Below the pieces are notes generated by a model. The model saw nothing but the letters and a program-made list of their open reading frames with translations. It had not been told where the DNA came from and did not search any database. Positions 16,565 to 25,963 of a DNA stretch of 64,000 nucleotides are shown piece by piece. A program made the translations under genes and the position numbers. The stretch is from assembly GCA_040769385.1 (NCBI GenBank), contig JAXGLD010000006.1, positions 50,571-114,570 of the forward strand, given 5' to 3'. The first letter of the stretch is position 1; each line of letters opens with the position of its first letter. Source of the stretch: PHAA01 sp022706565 (lineage in GTDB: Bacteria; Bacillota; Syntrophomonadia; Syntrophomonadales; Syntrophomonadaceae).

Positions 16565-18802
16565 CTAGCATAGTTTATTATTCGCGTATAGTTTTTCCAA
16601 TTGCTGCTCGTCTATCAAAATCTCCCGTTTTTTGTTAGCATCTGCCTCGGACACAATACCCCGTTCTTCGATCAAATCCATCAGCCTGGCGGCCCGGGCG
16701 TAACCTACCCGCAGCTTGCGCTGCAGGAATGAGACCGATGCTTTTTTGTTCTCAACAATTACCCGCACCGCCTCCCAGAAGAGCTCATCCCCGCCATTAT
16801 AATCGTTGTTCTCCAGGGACATCTCGATCTCATTAAACTGGTCTACATTCTCGCCGCTAGCAGTTTGGCTCTTGATAAAGTTAACGGTTGCCTCTATGTC
16901 ACGGTCGGATACATAAGCTCCCTGAACCCGGTGTGGCTTTACCGCTCCCACCGGGGAGAAGAGCATGTCGCCTTTGCCCAGGAGTTTCTCAGCTCCGCCG
17001 ATGTCCAAGATGGTGCGGGAGTCGGTCTGGGAGGAGACCGCAAAAGCTATCCGGGATGGAATGTTGGCTTTGATAATACCGGTTACTACGTCAACGGATG
17101 GACGTTGGGTGGCGACTATCAGGTGCATTCCGGCAGCCCGTGCCATCTGGGCCAGACGACAAATAGAGTCCTCCACCTCCACCGGGGCGACCATCATCAG
17201 GTCGGCCAACTCGTCTATTATTATGACAATAAACGGCAGCGGAGCAGCGGTCTGGTTGTAGCGATATATATCCCGGACTCCGAGGTCGGCGAACATTTTG
17301 TAGCGCTTTTCCATTTCCGTGGTCATCCAGCGGAGTACCGTAGCCGCCTTCTTGGGATCGGTGACTACCGGGGTCATCAGGTGGGGTATGCCGTTATAGA
17401 CAGTCAATTCAACCATCTTGGGGTCGATGAACACCAGCTTCAGTTCATCCGGAGTGGCGTTATAGAGCAGGCTTATGATAATGCTGTTCAAACAGACGCT
17501 TTTGCCGGAACCAGTGGACCCGGCGATAAGAAGATGCGGCATGTCGCTTAATTTAGCCACAACCGGATTTCCAGAGATGTCCTCACCAAGGGCAATGGCC
17601 AGGGGGCTATTGAGTTTCTTAAAGGAAAGCGAACTGAGAATACTGCGCAGGCCAACGCTGCCCACTTTCGAGCTGGGTACTTCAATGCCAATCGCTGATT
17701 TACCTGGAATGGGCGCCTCAATACGGATGCCGGGAGCGGCCAGGTTAAGCTGCAGATCGTCGGACAGGCTAATGATTTTACTGATTTTAACGCCGGGGGC
17801 AGGAGTAAGCTCATAGCGGGTAACGGCTGGACCACAGCTCACCTGATTGACTTTGACACTAACCCCGAAGCTGCTAAATGTATCCTCCAGCACCGCGATA
17901 CTGTCTTTAATGTTCTTCTTGTCGATGGATCGGTCGCTTTCAACTGGGGTTAGCATTTCCACCGAGGGTTTTATATAGGTATTGGTCTCTTCCTTGTTGT
18001 GATACACCAATTCCAGCTGGCTGGCGGTGCGGTTTTTGGTGATTTCTTTGGTTGGTCGTTCCGGGGTCGGATAACTGACCACCAATGGGCTCGCGTTAGA
18101 GGAAGTTGGTCCGGTATCACCGTTGATAATAATCGCCTCATTGGGGGTGGCTGGTATGACAGTGCTGACGGGTTTAGATTCCGGATCATAATACATGAGG
18201 TTGGTGAGTTCGTTTTTGGTCCGCTTAAGCCTGGTCCATACAATAACCGCAATTTCAGAGGGGGATTTCTCCAGGATCATAGCCACCCCAATCAAGCAGC
18301 AAAGGACCAAAAGCACTGCGGTTCCAAGACGGCCTAACAATCTCGATGTTATATAACCCAAAGCCCCGCCCAGGTAACCTCCTCCTATCCCTTTAAGGGA
18401 TGCCTCCCAGGGATTCAAGCCCAACGGGATCTGGAAGTTGCTTACATAGACTAGAATGGACAACACGAGGATAACCAGTCCCCACATACGGATAGACCAC
18501 CATTTCTTGATGACGCCAAGGTGGATGGACCAGAAGAGCAAGAACAAAGGAGCAATAATGGCTACTGTCCCAAACAAGGCCTTCATGGCTAAGCTCAGGT
18601 AGGTCCCCAGGACCCCTATAAACTGTTGGTCACTGGCAATACCTTCCGAGTTGTTGAGGGCCAGCAGCAGGAAGACGGCCAGCATAAATAGAATGGCCGA
18701 GACGATTTCTGCCCGGAAAGGGGTATGAACGGTCTCGGTAGCGGACATGGAATCATTTACGGGTGGATTGTTTTTAACCCGTTTGACTTTTTTCCTGGCC
18801 AT
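16565..18802 (-). CDS. ftsK: DNA translocase FtsK/SpoIIIE
   Basis: About 745 residues. Four to five N-terminal membrane helices (about 45-190) anchor the protein at the septum. A linker follows, then the alpha/beta motor with Walker A GSTGSGKSVC and Walker B FIVIIIDELADLM, and a C-terminal gamma winged helix (RKLRVGYARAARLMDLIEE) that reads orientation sequences. It pumps DNA through the closing septum, and in a spore former it would move the chromosome into the forespore. I prefer the start at MARKKVKR with AAGGA upstream; two other ATGs lie 3 and 17 codons earlier. The 270 bases upstream hold no evident gene. Confidence 0.95.
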   Translation of the reverse strand: MARKKVKRVKNNPPVNDSMSATETVHTPFRAEIVSAILFMLAVFLLLALNNSEGIASDQQFIGVLGTYLSLAMKALFGTVAIIAPLFLLFWSIHLGVIKKWWSIRMWGLVILVLSILVYVSNFQIPLGLNPWEASLKGIGGGYLGGALGYITSRLLGRLGTAVLLVLCCLIGVAMILEKSPSEIAVIVWTRLKRTKNELTNLMYYDPESKPVSTVIPATPNEAIIINGDTGPTSSNASPLVVSYPTPERPTKEITKNRTASQLELVYHNKEETNTYIKPSVEMLTPVESDRSIDKKNIKDSIAVLEDTFSSFGVSVKVNQVSCGPAVTRYELTPAPGVKISKIISLSDDLQLNLAAPGIRIEAPIPGKSAIGIEVPSSKVGSVGLRSILSSLSFKKLNSPLAIALGEDISGNPVVAKLSDMPHLLIAGSTGSGKSVCLNSIIISLLYNATPDELKLVFIDPKMVELTVYNGIPHLMTPVVTDPKKAATVLRWMTTEMEKRYKMFADLGVRDIYRYNQTAAPLPFIVIIIDELADLMMVAPVEVEDSICRLAQMARAAGMHLIVATQRPSVDVVTGIIKANIPSRIAFAVSSQTDSRTILDIGGAEKLLGKGDMLFSPVGAVKPHRVQGAYVSDRDIEATVNFIKSQTASGENVDQFNEIEMSLENNDYNGGDELFWEAVRVIVENKKASVSFLQRKLRVGYARAARLMDLIEERGIVSEADANKKREILIDEQQLEKLYANNKLC

Positions 18803-19069
18803 GTTTTTCATCCTTCGACTAAATAAGTTAATGTTATCACCTTGGATATCCATACTTACAGGTTACACGGTTGTTCGGGCCGAATTGCGGGGCGTTTCCT
18901 GTCGTTTGCCATCACAATTTCCATGTATCTAAACTCTTGCTTATTTTTAGATATATACCAGGACTGACAAGGTTCCAACCGTTCTAACCATAACATGGAT
19001 AAGACCGGTTGAAGTGGATCTCCCCAAAATGCTCTAGTAATTATAGCATAGCCCCTGAGAAAAATTACT

Positions 19070-19099
19070 AATAAAAGGGCACGTTCTGACGAACGTGCC
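19070..19099 (-). terminator. Rho-independent terminator after ylzJ
   Basis: A 9-bp perfect stem GGCACGTTC / GAACGTGCC with a four-base loop, followed on the minus strand by CTTTTATTAG. It lies 30 bases past the tepA-ylzJ pair. Confidence 0.8.
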
Positions 19100-19129
19100 G
19101 AAGTTATGCTATTGGGTGGGGAGGCCTAT

Positions 19130-19333
19130 TTATAAAGAGATTAATTCACCGGGCTGATATTTCTCATTCATATAGTCCATGGGATCGGTACTCACAATTC
19201 CAATCACCCGGGCCTGGTTGTAAGCCAGCGGCTGGGCATTCACAAAACCTCCCGAAGACAGAGGTATCTGTATAGTCTCCTGATATTCCATGGTATTGAT
19301 GATCTCCTGGGGATCCGGCAGATAGATGATCAT
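19130..19333 (-). CDS. YlzJ-like protein
   Basis: 67-residue member of the YlzJ-like family, recognised by the N-terminal MIIYLPDP and its location directly after tepA, as in Bacillus. The function is unknown. The ATG overlaps the tepA stop by four bases (translational coupling), with GGAGG upstream. No membrane segment or signal peptide. Confidence 0.85.
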   Translation of the reverse strand: MIIYLPDPQEIINTMEYQETIQIPLSSGGFVNAQPLAYNQARVIGIVSTDPMDYMNEKYQPGELISL

Positions 19334-20025
19334 TGCATTAAACCTCCGTTGCTCTGAAGCTCATGCAATTTTTGCAAGGCTTCCCTAATGCCGCCTACTT
19401 CATTGAGCAGACCGCATTCCACTGCGTCACGTCCCACCAGAACACTGCCTATATCGCGGGCCAAATCACCGGTTCTAAACATCAATTCCCGTAATCTGGC
19501 TTCGGTAATATTGGAATGTTCTACTACGAACCTTATTACCCGATCCTGCATTTTATCCAGGTATTCATAGGTCTGAGGTACCCCAATTACCAGTCCCGTA
19601 AGTCGAATGGGGTGAATAGTCATGGTGGCGGTGGGAGCGATGAAAGAATAATCGGCACTGACAGCAATGCTGGAACCGATTGAATGGCCTCCCCCGATTA
19701 CTATTGAGACAGTGGGTTTGGACAAGCCGGCGATCATTTCAGCCAAGGCCAGCCCGGCTTCCACATCGCCCCCGACGGTGTTTAGGACCACCAAGAGACC
19801 CTTAATTTGGGGATTTTCCTCAATAGCTACCAATTGGGGGATGACATGCTCATAGCGGGTGGTCTTGTTCTGGGGCGGCAGGACCAGATGTCCTTCTACT
19901 TGCCCGGCGATGGTTAGACAATGAATATCGCTCTTGAAGCTGGGTATCTCGATCTGCCCCAGTTCTTTTATGTTTTCTAACTTAGGGTTTTGCTCTTGGT
20001 CCTGAATCTCAGGATTCTGATTCAA
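19330..20025 (-). CDS. tepA: ClpP-like serine protease TepA (YmfB)
   Basis: 231 residues of the ClpP/crotonase fold. Segments are NTVGGDVEAGLALAEMIAGL, the nucleophile-loop sequence GGGHSIGSSIAVSADYS with the catalytic Ser, and MTIHPIRLTG supplying the His. The Bacillus homologue TepA has been linked to protein export and is cytoplasmic. The start is TTG with AAGGGG upstream. It pairs with ylzJ, ends in a strong terminator, and is separated from RNase J by about 180 bases that carry the RNase J terminator. Confidence 0.88.
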   Translation of the reverse strand: MNQNPEIQDQEQNPKLENIKELGQIEIPSFKSDIHCLTIAGQVEGHLVLPPQNKTTRYEHVIPQLVAIEENPQIKGLLVVLNTVGGDVEAGLALAEMIAGLSKPTVSIVIGGGHSIGSSIAVSADYSFIAPTATMTIHPIRLTGLVIGVPQTYEYLDKMQDRVIRFVVEHSNITEARLRELMFRTGDLARDIGSVLVGRDAVECGLLNEVGGIREALQKLHELQSNGGLMQ

Positions 20026-20136
20026 TTGAATGTGCCCCTTTCCTGACCAGTATTGTTTTATTTAGATTTACCGCTTCCTATCCGAATAATACATGGGGCG
20101 GCCAACATCAGCGCTATCTGGTCGAAGATGGGAGGC

Positions 20137-20171
20137 AATAAAAATCCCCCGCTGCTGCCAGCGAGGGATTT
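20137..20171 (-). terminator. Rho-independent terminator after RNase J
   Basis: Minus strand AAATCCCTCGCT / AGCGGGGGATTT with a short loop, followed by TTTATTG. It lies 33 bases past the stop. Confidence 0.85.
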
Positions 20172-20203
20172 AAGTATTATTGTTTCGGATATGCCGGATC
20201 GCT

Positions 20204-21865
20204 TTAGATTTCCATGATTATGGGCATTATCATGGGGCGCCGCCCGGTCACCTCAAAAAGGTGTTTACCCAGTTTGTCGCGGATTTGGGACTTGATAACC
20301 GCCCATTCGGTAACATTCTTACGGGCTGACTGTTCCATGGCTTCACGAACCTTGAGCTTCGAGTTTTCTATCAAATGTTCCGACTCCCGCACATACACAA
20401 AACCACGGGTTACGATATCGGGACCGGACATTATTTCACCGGTTTCCTTATTTATTGAAACCACTACGATCATGATACCATCCTGGGACAACTGCCTCCG
20501 GTCCCGCAGGACGATATTGCCCACGTCACCTACACCCAGACCATCGACCAGGATCTTGCCGGCAGTTACCTTGCCGGTCACCTGCGCCCTTTTCTTGCTG
20601 ATCTCGACTAGCTGTCCATTCTCAACCACAAATATCCGTGACTGAGGGATACCCAGACTTTCCGCGATCTTGGCGTGTTTCATCAGGTGACGGCTCTCAC
20701 CATGGATAGGTATAAAGTAACGCGGCTTGATGAGGTTTAGAACCAGTTTCAACTCTTCCTGGGAAGCATGCCCGGAAACATGGACCCCCATCTCCCGTTC
20801 ATAGATTACTTCGGCTCCTTGTTTGAACAGCAAATCAATGGTCCTGGAGACCATTTTCTCATTGCCGGGTACCGGAGTAGCGGAAATAATTACCGTATCG
20901 CCGCTGTTTATGCCCACCCAGCGATGGTCGGCAGTTGCCATCCGGGTCAAAGCCGACATGGGTTCTCCCTGGGAGCCGGTAGTGGCAATCACCAGTTTCT
21001 CGGGCGGATAGCGGTTGATTTCCTCCAGTTCGATCAGGGTATTCTCGGGAATATCGATATAACCCAGCTGGGACGATATCCTGACATTGTTGACCATGCT
21101 GCGGCCCACCACGGCAACCTTGCGGTCATATTTGACCGCCGTGTCTATCACCTGCTGAATGCGATGGACGTTGGAGGCGAAGGTAGTAACGATGATCCGC
21201 CCCTCGCAGCGGCCAAATACCTCATCAAAGGTACGCCCCACCACCTTTTCAGATTGGGTGAAACCTGGCCGGTCGGCATTGGTGCTGTCGCTCAGCATCA
21301 CCAACACGCCCTTCTCACCCAGTTCCGCCATCTTGCGGAAATCGATGACCTGTCCGTCCACTGGGGTCTGGTCAATCTTGAAATCGCCGGTATGGAAAAT
21401 GATACCCAGAGGTGTATGAATAGCTATACCCATAGAGTCGGGTATGCTATGACTCACCCGGAAGAATTCAATCTCCAATTGGTCGATTTTGATAGTATCG
21501 CGGGGACGGACAACATTCATTCTTACATTGTTTAAGTTATTTTCCTTGAGCTTTCCTTCCACGATACCTAAAGTGAGTTTGCTTCCATATAAGGGCGGAT
21601 TGATATCCTTCAGGACGAACGGTAACGCCCCTACATGATCCTCATGACCGTGGGTTAAGAGGATGGCTTTCACTTTTTCCTTGTTTTCAATCAGATAAGA
21701 AATATCAGGAATGACTACATCAATACCCAGCAATTCGTCCTCAGGGAACATGAGACCGCAATCGATGACTACAATAGTATCCTGGTATCTGATTGCCATC
21801 ATGTTTTTGCCGACTTCCCCCATACCGCCCAGGGGAATTATATTCAGCCGTGCATCGTCAGGCAC
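20204..21865 (-). CDS. rnj: Ribonuclease J
   Basis: 553-residue beta-CASP metallo-beta-lactamase RNase with 5'-3' exonuclease and endonuclease activity. The motif LTHGHEDHVGALPFVL supplies the zinc ligands; further motifs are HTGDFKIDQ, the beta-CASP region, HVSGHASQEE, PIHGESRH and a C-terminal domain. The length fits RnjA/RnjB and only one copy is visible. The start is GTG with GGAGG seven bases upstream. Together with rny the window encodes both main mRNA-decay nucleases of Firmicutes. Confidence 0.96.
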   Translation of the reverse strand: MPDDARLNIIPLGGMGEVGKNMMAIRYQDTIVVIDCGLMFPEDELLGIDVVIPDISYLIENKEKVKAILLTHGHEDHVGALPFVLKDINPPLYGSKLTLGIVEGKLKENNLNNVRMNVVRPRDTIKIDQLEIEFFRVSHSIPDSMGIAIHTPLGIIFHTGDFKIDQTPVDGQVIDFRKMAELGEKGVLVMLSDSTNADRPGFTQSEKVVGRTFDEVFGRCEGRIIVTTFASNVHRIQQVIDTAVKYDRKVAVVGRSMVNNVRISSQLGYIDIPENTLIELEEINRYPPEKLVIATTGSQGEPMSALTRMATADHRWVGINSGDTVIISATPVPGNEKMVSRTIDLLFKQGAEVIYEREMGVHVSGHASQEELKLVLNLIKPRYFIPIHGESRHLMKHAKIAESLGIPQSRIFVVENGQLVEISKKRAQVTGKVTAGKILVDGLGVGDVGNIVLRDRRQLSQDGIMIVVVSINKETGEIMSGPDIVTRGFVYVRESEHLIENSKLKVREAMEQSARKNVTEWAVIKSQIRDKLGKHLFEVTGRRPMIMPIIMEI

Positions 21866-22057
21866 CCAAACACCTCCGCTATATTAAATTATCTACAACA
21901 CTTGTCCGCACATATCCGTTGCTCTTAATTATAGAGCATAAAATTGGGCTATTCAACTGATGCGATCAGGTATACGAAATCATTTTTACAAAAAACCAGA
22001 TTGAAACCTGAACGACGCCATCCCTTGCCATCATCCATTATAAAAGGATAGTCTCTG

Positions 22058-22092
22058 CTAAAGAAAACAGCAGTCGGCGGCTGACTGCTGCA
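22058..22092 (-). terminator. Rho-independent terminator after dapA
   Basis: Minus strand CAGCAGTC, interior pairing, GACTGCTG then TTTTCTTT. It lies 38 bases past dapA and closes the dpaA-dapA operon. Confidence 0.85.
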
Positions 22093-22129
22093 GAGATTCA
22101 ATATAATACCTCTTTAGTGGTTGTTAAAT

Positions 22130-23005
22130 CTACAAAAGCTGATAGCTGGCCAGGAGTTGCTTCAACTGATTGATCTCCCCTTCACTGGCACTGCACATCG
22201 GCAAACGGACGCCTCCGACCTCCATGCCGATCAGGTTCAAGGCCTGCTTGACCGGAATCGGGTTGGTGGTAATGAACAACCCCTTGAACATGGCAAACAG
22301 TTGGTTATGCAGCAATTGGGCGCCTTTGACGTCACCGCTGGCAAACGCATTCATCATCTGTTTGATCTGGGGACCGACAAGATGGGATGCGATACTGACT
22401 ACGCCTTGCGCCCCCAGGGATAGCATGGGTAGGGTTTGGGAATCGTCACCGGAATATATGGCCATTTTGTCAGGCAGGATGTTTTTTAAGGCTGACATCT
22501 GATCCATCAACCCGGTTGACTCCTTTAGGGCCACAACATTTTCCAGCTCGGCCAGACGGGCCACAGTCTCTGGCAGCATATTGACTCCAGTCCTGCTCGG
22601 TATATTGTAGAGCATGATAGGTATGGACACACTAGCGGCAACGGTCTTGTAATGCTGGTATAGGCCTTCCTGCGATGGCTTGTTGTAATAGGGCACGACC
22701 AGTAAGAGACCGTCCATCCCTAGTTTCTCTGCTTCCTGGCTAAGTTCAATGGTCTCCTGGGTGTTATAGGAACCAGTACCGGCCCAGACTTCTGCCTTAT
22801 CCCCCACCACTGCCTTTACCTGACTAAATAGCTGTAATTTTTCGGACTTGCTCAGCACCGGAGACTCTCCGGTAGTACCGCTGACCACAATACCATCAGA
22901 GCCGCGCTCAATCAGGTATTGGGCCAATTCCCCAGCCTTGTCCAAATTTACTTGCAAGTCGACATTATAAGGCGTTACCATGGCCGTGAACATTTTGTAG
23001 CTCAT
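22130..23005 (-). CDS. dapA: 4-hydroxy-tetrahydrodipicolinate synthase
   Basis: 291-residue class I aldolase that condenses pyruvate with aspartate semialdehyde, the first step specific to lysine, diaminopimelate and dipicolinate. Motifs: GTTGESPVLS, MLYNIPSRTGVNM with the catalytic Tyr, and VALKESTG with the Schiff-base Lys. Full length. The ATG has GGGGAAG upstream. It is the last gene of the dpaA-dpaB-asd-dapG-dapA operon, whose order equals the Bacillus spoVF operon. Confidence 0.97.
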   Translation of the reverse strand: MSYKMFTAMVTPYNVDLQVNLDKAGELAQYLIERGSDGIVVSGTTGESPVLSKSEKLQLFSQVKAVVGDKAEVWAGTGSYNTQETIELSQEAEKLGMDGLLLVVPYYNKPSQEGLYQHYKTVAASVSIPIMLYNIPSRTGVNMLPETVARLAELENVVALKESTGLMDQMSALKNILPDKMAIYSGDDSQTLPMLSLGAQGVVSIASHLVGPQIKQMMNAFASGDVKGAQLLHNQLFAMFKGLFITTNPIPVKQALNLIGMEVGGVRLPMCSASEGEINQLKQLLASYQLL

Positions 23006-23023
23006 ATCTTCCCCATCCTTTAT

Positions 23024-24253
23024 CTAATAATTCCCCAACTCGAATTTGTCGTGCAAGGCTTGAACGGCCTTTTTCATATCTTCCTGTTTGACCAGACACC
23101 AGATATTAGTATAAGAATCCCCCGCTTGCTGGATATCGATATCGCAATCGTTGAGGGCTTCCACTATCTTGTACATTATTCCTGGGATCCCCGTCATGGC
23201 CGCTCCCACCACTGCGACCTTGGCGCAATTGAATTCCATTTGCGGATTCAGACCCAATTCCCGCAGCCGCGCTTCGGCCCGGTGAGCTTTTTCCCGGCTG
23301 ACGGTAAACATCAACGTGGTTGGCTGAACAGTTATAAAGTCGACGCTTATTCCGGCTTCAGCCATAGCTTTGAAAACCGTCAAGTCCGTCTTACGTTGAG
23401 GGTCGGCGTTATCCTGCGCTACCGTTATCTGGACCACGTTGGATGTATAAGTTATCCCGGTAATAAGGCGGTCGCTGACGATTTTCACCGGTTCGTTGAT
23501 GGTGTACACTTGATTGGAGACATAAGTCCCGGGTGAGTCCAGGAAGGTGGACCGTATCCTGAGGGGCGTACCCTTCTGCATGGCGATCTCAATAGCCCGG
23601 GGATGTACTACTTTGGCACCGTCCCGGGCCAACTGGCAAATCTCATTATAGTTGATCGAGTCCAGCAAGCGGGCGTTTTCTACGATGTGCGGGTCCGCTG
23701 TCATCACGCCCTCGACGTCGGTATAGATATCAATATACTCGGCATTGAGCGCTACCCCCAATGCGGCTGCGGTAGTATCGCTCCCACCTCGACCCAGGGT
23801 AGTCAACTCACCGGTGTCACTAACGCCCTGGAAACCGGCTACCACCACTACCAGGCCGTTCTCCAGGCACTCCATGATTCTCTGCGGTTTAACATAACGA
23901 ATGTGGGCGTCGCCGTATTGTCCATCGGTAACGATCCCCGCATGCTCGCCACTCAAAAAAGTGGCTGGCATACCTTGGGCGGTCATTTGGTTGGCCAGCA
24001 AAACGCCACATATGGTTTCACCGCAGGACAACAAGATGTCGAGCTCCCTGGGCAACGGCTCAGGGTTGACCTCCTTGACCAAATTGATAAGAGTATCGGT
24101 GGCGTAGGCGGCGTTTTCACGTCCCATGGCGGAGACGACGACAACCGGCGCATAACCAGCCGATTTTGCATCTGCTACTATATCGCATACCCTAGATCTT
24201 AATTCTTTGCTGGCCAGAGATGTACCGCCAAACTTTTGAACTAAAATCTTCAC
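23024..24253 (-). CDS. dapG: Aspartate kinase (DapG type)
   Basis: 409 residues. It phosphorylates aspartate to open the pathway to diaminopimelate. The kinase domain begins with ILVQKFGGTSLASKE and contains TTLGRGGSDTTAAALG. Two ACT domains follow (about 265-409), the usual sites of feedback inhibition. The start is GTG with AGGAAG nine bases upstream, leaving 13 bases to the asd stop. A longer reading would extend into asd. By position it corresponds to Bacillus DapG, the diaminopimelate-sensitive isozyme. Confidence 0.95.
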   Translation of the reverse strand: MKILVQKFGGTSLASKELRSRVCDIVADAKSAGYAPVVVVSAMGRENAAYATDTLINLVKEVNPEPLPRELDILLSCGETICGVLLANQMTAQGMPATFLSGEHAGIVTDGQYGDAHIRYVKPQRIMECLENGLVVVVAGFQGVSDTGELTTLGRGGSDTTAAALGVALNAEYIDIYTDVEGVMTADPHIVENARLLDSINYNEICQLARDGAKVVHPRAIEIAMQKGTPLRIRSTFLDSPGTYVSNQVYTINEPVKIVSDRLITGITYTSNVVQITVAQDNADPQRKTDLTVFKAMAEAGISVDFITVQPTTLMFTVSREKAHRAEARLRELGLNPQMEFNCAKVAVVGAAMTGIPGIMYKIVEALNDCDIDIQQAGDSYTNIWCLVKQEDMKKAVQALHDKFELGNY

Positions 24254-24266
24254 AAGGTTCCACTTC

Positions 24267-25283
24267 CTAATATAGGTTTTGCTGGACAACTATTTCAGCA
24301 ATCTGAATGGAGTTGGTAGCAGCCCCTTTTCTGATCTGGTCTGCCGCCACCCACATGGCCAGGCCATTATCGAGGGTAATATCCTGCCGTATCCGGCCCA
24401 CGAATACCTCATCCCGGTTGGATGTAAACCATGGCATAGGATAAATCTTGGCCGTCGGGTCGTCAAGCACTATTACTCCTGGCGCGGATTCCAGGATACG
24501 CCGGGCTTCATCAGCCTCCAGCGGCCTTTGCGTTTCAATGTTTATGGATTCCGAATGACTTCTGAACACCGGTACCCTCACCGCGGTGGGGGCGACTTTC
24601 AAGTCCGGGACACCCATTATTTTACGGGTCTCCCAAACCATCTTCATCTCTTCCCGGGTATAGTTTTCCTCCACAAAGTCATCGATGTGGGGTATGAGAT
24701 TGAAAGCTATTTGGTGCTGGAAGACCTGAGGAGTCACCGGAACCTTATCCAGGTATTGGCGGACCTGTTTGTCGAGTTCCTCCAAGCCTGCCTGACCGGC
24801 ACCGGAAACCGCCTGATAGGTAGATACTACTACCCGCTTGATGCCCACTGCCTGGTGAATGGGGTTTATGGCTACAACCATTATAATGGTAGAACAGTTG
24901 GGATTGGCGATAATTCCCTGATGGCTTGCTGCCGCTGCGGCATTGACTTCCGGAACTACCAGGGGGACATTATCATCCAGGCGGAATGCATAACTGTTGT
25001 CGATCACTACACAGTCGTTTTCCATGGCCAGCGGAGCCAGTGCCCGGCTAACATCGGTTCCTACTGCAAATAAAGCCAAATCGGATTGTTTGAATGCCTG
25101 TGCATCAGCGACGCCCACGGTCAAAGTCTGGTCCTTGAACTTGAGCTTGCTGCCTGCCTCACTGGGGTCAGCCAAGCATAATAGTTCTGCAGCAGGGAAA
25201 TCTCTTTCCTCCAACACCTTGAGCATTTCCTGCCCGACTGCTCCCGTAGCTCCAACTACTGCTAATCTTACTCCACTAGCCAC
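24267..25283 (-). CDS. asd: Aspartate-semialdehyde dehydrogenase
   Basis: 338 residues. It reduces aspartyl phosphate to aspartate semialdehyde with NADPH. The Rossmann start is LAVVGATGAVGQEML, the catalytic Cys is in IANPNCSTI near residue 130, and the catalytic His region RVPVFRSHSESINIE is near 245. Full length. The start is GTG with AGGAGG seven bases upstream. Third gene of the dipicolinate operon. Confidence 0.97.
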   Translation of the reverse strand: MASGVRLAVVGATGAVGQEMLKVLEERDFPAAELLCLADPSEAGSKLKFKDQTLTVGVADAQAFKQSDLALFAVGTDVSRALAPLAMENDCVVIDNSYAFRLDDNVPLVVPEVNAAAAASHQGIIANPNCSTIIMVVAINPIHQAVGIKRVVVSTYQAVSGAGQAGLEELDKQVRQYLDKVPVTPQVFQHQIAFNLIPHIDDFVEENYTREEMKMVWETRKIMGVPDLKVAPTAVRVPVFRSHSESINIETQRPLEADEARRILESAPGVIVLDDPTAKIYPMPWFTSNRDEVFVGRIRQDITLDNGLAMWVAADQIRKGAATNSIQIAEIVVQQNLY

Positions 25284-25353
25284 GTCACTACCTCCTGCAC
25301 ATTGCCTTATCTATTGATTATGCTTTCCTATTCTATCATAATCAAAGAATTGT

Positions 25354-25950
25354 CTACAATGCTCCCAGGATGAGTGGCTGAATCTGCTTACCCTGCAGTG
25401 CGCATATGGCAGTTTCGACCACCTGGTCGAGGTTGGCTACCAGTGAATTGCCCTTTTGATACGGATCGTCCTGGCGGAACGGCACAAAATAGATGTTTTT
25501 AGTATTCAACAGGACTCCTAGGTTGCGGGCATTGAGGCCCAAGGCATCATTGGTGGAAATGGCTATCACAACCGGGCGTTGGTTGCGCAGGTGGGCTTTG
25601 ATTGCCATTAAGGCCGGAGTATCCACGATGCCGTTGGCCAGTTTGGCAATAGTGTTTCCGGTAGCCGGCATTACCACCACCAAATCAAGCAACCGGCCCG
25701 GGCCGATGGGTTCGGCTCCGACGATGGTGTTAATGATCGGCTGGTCAGATATCTCCCCAAGAAACTGCTTGAGCTCTGACACCTTATAAAACCGATTATC
25801 AGTTGCATCTACGCTATAGGAAATGATCGGATAAATTATGGCTCCGGCTTCTTTCAATTTGGTCATCTGCTGCCGGGCAGCATCCATAGTACAATGGGAG
25901 CCGGTCAATACTATTCCTATCTTCACGCCTTTCAGTTTTTCCTCGTTCAT
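25354..25950 (-). CDS. dpaB: Dipicolinate synthase subunit B
   Basis: 198-residue flavoprotein-like subunit (SpoVFB) that works with DpaA to oxidise dihydrodipicolinate to dipicolinic acid in the spore mother cell. The fold is that of phosphopantothenoylcysteine decarboxylase-type flavoproteins (IGIVLTGSHCTMDAARQQM, VVMPATGNTIAKLANGI, PVVIAISTNDALG). The ATG has GGGGGTGAT upstream. It lies 13 bases after dpaA. Confidence 0.96.
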   Translation of the reverse strand: MNEEKLKGVKIGIVLTGSHCTMDAARQQMTKLKEAGAIIYPIISYSVDATDNRFYKVSELKQFLGEISDQPIINTIVGAEPIGPGRLLDLVVVMPATGNTIAKLANGIVDTPALMAIKAHLRNQRPVVIAISTNDALGLNARNLGVLLNTKNIYFVPFRQDDPYQKGNSLVANLDQVVETAICALQGKQIQPLILGAL

Positions 25951-25963
25951 TTTTGATCACCCC

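Noticed and set aside
16865..17551. 228-codon open frame on the plus strand
   Set aside because: Antisense to the motor domain of FtsK, whose conserved motifs settle the coding strand.
18854..18930. 22-codon minus-strand frame ahead of ftsK (MEIVMANDRKRP...)
   Set aside because: No ribosome site of quality and no known leader-peptide role; too short to support.
20768..21535. 255-codon open frame on the plus strand
   Set aside because: Antisense shadow of RNase J; His- and Gly-rich mirror composition and no family resemblance.
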